A stretch of 7,034 nucleotides of DNA from an uncultured Spirochaetales bacterium (GTDB taxonomy: Bacteria; Spirochaetota; Spirochaetia; Sphaerochaetales; Sphaerochaetaceae). The stretch is from the NCBI GenBank assembly GCA_945947045.1, contig CAMEXG010000108.1:1-7034 (forward strand), read 5' to 3'. Each line of letters opens with the position of its first letter. Within the stretch, counting starts at the first letter, position 1. Below are positions 5,484 to 7,034 of the stretch, piece by piece. Below the pieces are notes generated by a model. That model saw nothing but the letters and a program-made list of their open reading frames with translations, searched no databases and was not told the DNA's origin. Made by a program: the position numbers and the translations under genes.

Positions 5484-5519
5484 AAGGAGGACAGTAGAGA
5501 TAATCTATTAGTCCTCCTT
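5484..5519. terminator. Bidirectional intrinsic terminator between convergent genes
   Basis: AAGGAGGAC (5484-5492) pairs with GTCCTCCTT (5511-5519), and an inner TAGA/TCTA (5495-5498 with 5504-5507) closes a 5-nt loop. On the plus strand the stem is followed by CTTTTCTTTTA. On the minus strand it is followed by a run of T residues (5485-5481). It begins 5 nt after the patatin stop and ends 8 nt before the TPR stop, so it can serve both genes. Confidence 0.8.
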
Positions 5520-5527
5520 CTTTTCTT

Positions 5528-6619
5528 TTAGTCCGAGTGTTTCTTTATCCACTCTTCATCGTCGTCATTAAGAGATGTATCCATCTCTCTTTCGTCGTCT
5601 TCCTCTTCATCATCTTCAGAAACTGAAGTTGAAGTCGGGTCGAAGGCTTCTTCACTGAAAGACGGCATTATTGGAGTCTTTGGTTTCTTCAGACCTCTCT
5701 TTACAGTAGGCATCTCGCCTTTGATCAATACTTCTGGAGTTTTGTCGACGACTTCAAGCATACCCCATCTTGTGTCTTCATCTTTTATCAAGGATATGAG
5801 AGTCTCTATTTCGTCGATTGTATAGACAGATGTATTTGACTCTGTGCACATATTCTTGATTTCAGAGAGAGCTTTTACTGCACCCTCCCAGTCTCCATAG
5901 TGGAGAGAAATCATTGCTTTATGAAGGTATGGATCTTTATATGCAGGCGTTGTCTTATCGAAGAGGGAAGTAAGGTATGTTCCTGCTTTCTTCCAATCTT
6001 TCTGAATCATAAAGTATGCCGCTTCAAGATCGAGAATTGCAGGAGATGCAAGAGATTTGTCGTTACAGTCTTTAATATACTTCCTATATTCTTTGTAGTC
6101 TCCTTTTTCCAAGAGATATGTACATAGGTTTACATATAAATTCTTGTCTCTGCATCCATTCTCCAAAGCTTTCTCTGAGAGAGTAATTGCTTTATCCAGT
6201 TCACCTTTCATCCACCAATACATCGATAAAGATACCTTGGCTGCATCTTTTGTCTTAGGATTCTTTCCGTTGGATAAATACTCTAGTATTTCTCTTCCTT
6301 TTTCCATGTCTCCATGTTGTAGCATCAGTGTTCCTGCTGCTATCTGACAGTTTTCATTTACTCCCCATTTGATGGCTTTATCAAAATAAGGCATGGCTTT
6401 CTCGTAAGAGGCATTAGACTTGTCCTGGAGAATCTTTGCAGCTTTTCCATAGAAGAAGGTTCCTATACTATTCCAAATTACCAAAACAAGGGCAATAGAA
6501 AAGAAAACGATAGGAAGAGCTCTGGGAAGAGTAGGCTGAAGAAGGAATATAACTCCAGCTATGATACAAACTAATAATGCTTTTTGCCTTATATTGCGGA
6601 TTTTTTCTATCTTATCCAT
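5528..6619 (-). CDS. Membrane-anchored TPR protein with acidic C-terminal tail
   Basis: A 363-residue protein. Two hydrophobic segments, about 14-28 and 36-57, form an N-terminal hairpin anchor, probably leaving the rest in the cytoplasm. Residues about 60-275 are helical repeats of TPR type, with recognisable units such as YEKAMPYFDKAIKWG, GELDKAITLSEKALENG and DWEGAVKALSEI. A Lys/Pro-rich linker (about 300-320) leads to a strongly acidic tail (about 322-356, rich in D and E). TPRs are protein-binding scaffolds; the partner cannot be told from the sequence, and basic proteins are one possibility given the tail. The ATG at 6619 is supported by GGGGA (minus strand, about 6630-6626) six nt upstream. 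A promoter is visible at 6653-6681. It is divergent from queH. Confidence 0.8.
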   Translation of the reverse strand: MDKIEKIRNIRQKALLVCIIAGVIFLLQPTLPRALPIVFFSIALVLVIWNSIGTFFYGKAAKILQDKSNASYEKAMPYFDKAIKWGVNENCQIAAGTLMLQHGDMEKGREILEYLSNGKNPKTKDAAKVSLSMYWWMKGELDKAITLSEKALENGCRDKNLYVNLCTYLLEKGDYKEYRKYIKDCNDKSLASPAILDLEAAYFMIQKDWKKAGTYLTSLFDKTTPAYKDPYLHKAMISLHYGDWEGAVKALSEIKNMCTESNTSVYTIDEIETLISLIKDEDTRWGMLEVVDKTPEVLIKGEMPTVKRGLKKPKTPIMPSFSEEAFDPTSTSVSEDDEEEDDEREMDTSLNDDDEEWIKKHSD

Positions 6620-6652
6620 AATGCATCCCCGAAAAAGAAATCTCTTTAAATG

Positions 6653-6681
6653 ATAATATTGAGAGAATGGGATATCAACAA
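6653..6681 (-). promoter_or_regulatory. Candidate promoter of the TPR gene
   Basis: On the minus strand TTGTTG (6681-6676) and TATTAT (6658-6653) are separated by 17 nt. The predicted start lies at about 6646, giving a leader of roughly 27 nt that contains the SD. This normal leader contrasts with the leaderless arrangement of the plus-strand genes here. Confidence 0.5.
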
Positions 6682-6706
6682 CTAAAAAGAGACAACTGTT
6701 CGGGTG

Positions 6707-6735
6707 TTGGAGTTTTTTCGCCTGATGATTATACT
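6707..6735 (+). promoter_or_regulatory. Candidate promoter of queH, leaderless type
   Basis: TTGGAG (6707-6712) and TATACT (6730-6735) have a 17-nt spacer. The expected start at about 6742 is next to the ATG at 6743. If this promoter is used, the alternative upstream ATG at 6725, which has a distant GGAG (6709-6712), would not be in the mRNA. Confidence 0.5.
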
Positions 6736-6742
6736 TGTTTTG

Positions 6743-7034
6743 ATGGGTATAGAAAACGAAGAGAAAAAGATACTAGTCCATGTTTGCTGCGGTCCATGCG
6801 CCACATCAAGTATTAAGCGCCTTCTTGATGAAGGGTGGAGTCCCGTATTATTCTTTTCCGACTCGAATATTTGGCCGGAGGAAGAGTTTGAAAAAAGATA
6901 TGATACTCTTTTGACTGTGGCTTCTTTTTATAATCTTGATGTAATCAAGGATGATTACAACCACAGCGAGTGGAGAGAATGGGTGAAAGGGCTGGAGAAT
7001 GAACCTGAGCATGGTAAGAGATGCCAGAAGTGTT
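6743..7034 (+). CDS. queH: Epoxyqueuosine reductase QueH (partial, 3' end beyond window)
   Basis: The first 97 codons of QueH (DUF208 family), which reduces epoxyqueuosine to queuosine in tRNA, the last step of Q biosynthesis, without using cobalamin (unlike QueG). The family-defining ILVHVCCGPC lies at residues 10-19 (C15, C16), followed by FFSDSNIWPEEEFEKR (38-52) and GKRCQKC at the window edge (C94, C97). The CC and CxxC cysteines hold the iron-sulfur cluster in characterised QueH, so the catalytic set visible here is complete. Full-length proteins are around 180-210 residues. The start is uncertain: ATG 6743 fits a leaderless promoter, while the in-frame ATG 6725 would add MIILVL. The frame is closed by TAA at 6683-6685. 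The gene is divergent from the TPR gene. Confidence 0.93.
   Translation, partial: MGIENEEKKILVHVCCGPCATSSIKRLLDEGWSPVLFFSDSNIWPEEEFEKRYDTLLTVASFYNLDVIKDDYNHSEWREWVKGLENEPEHGKRCQKC

Noticed and set aside
6725..6742. ATG at 6725 as the preferred queH start
   Set aside because: Not excluded, but its GGAG is 12 nt away and it lies within the predicted promoter; ATG 6743 fits the pattern of the other genes better.

Overview
This is an AT-rich bacterial window. It probably comes from a diderm host: the largest gene encodes an exported patatin-like protein with a C-terminal beta-barrel. The mix of a patatin-barrel protein, a membrane-anchored TPR protein, QueH and a tRNA without encoded CCA suggests a spirochaete-like organism. 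That assignment is an inference of modest confidence.

Layout. (1) Positions 1-76 hold the 5' end of a minus-strand gene with a good Shine-Dalgarno (SD) sequence. (2) Positions about 77-3300 look like a decaying accessory island. It contains a response-regulator receiver pseudogene (minus, about 240-542) and an intact AAA ATPase/DUF234-type gene (629-2068) bracketed by two 45-bp hairpin repeats with 44 matches. It also contains a brnT-brnA type II toxin-antitoxin operon (minus, 2466-2962) and traces of a small frameshifted plus-strand gene (3060-3260). The brnT toxin frame carries a nonsense codon while the antitoxin is intact. (3) A tRNA-Leu(CAA) on the minus strand with promoter and terminator (3254-3427) bounds the island. 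(4) A patatin-barrel gene (3470-5479, plus) converges on a TPR gene (5528-6619, minus) across a shared bidirectional terminator. (5) The 5' part of queH (from about 6743, plus) is divergent from the TPR gene and runs off the window.

How the parts relate. The right half looks like ordinary chromosomal housekeeping and envelope genes. The left half is a graveyard in which the hairpin-flanked ATPase-nuclease is the only clearly intact larger gene, which makes it the best candidate for a mobile or selfish unit. Three plus-strand genes (ATPase, patatin, queH) lack a convincing SD and have a -35/17 nt/-10 promoter placed 6-7 nt before the ATG, suggesting leaderless mRNAs. The brnA, TPR and first genes instead have recognisable SD sequences.
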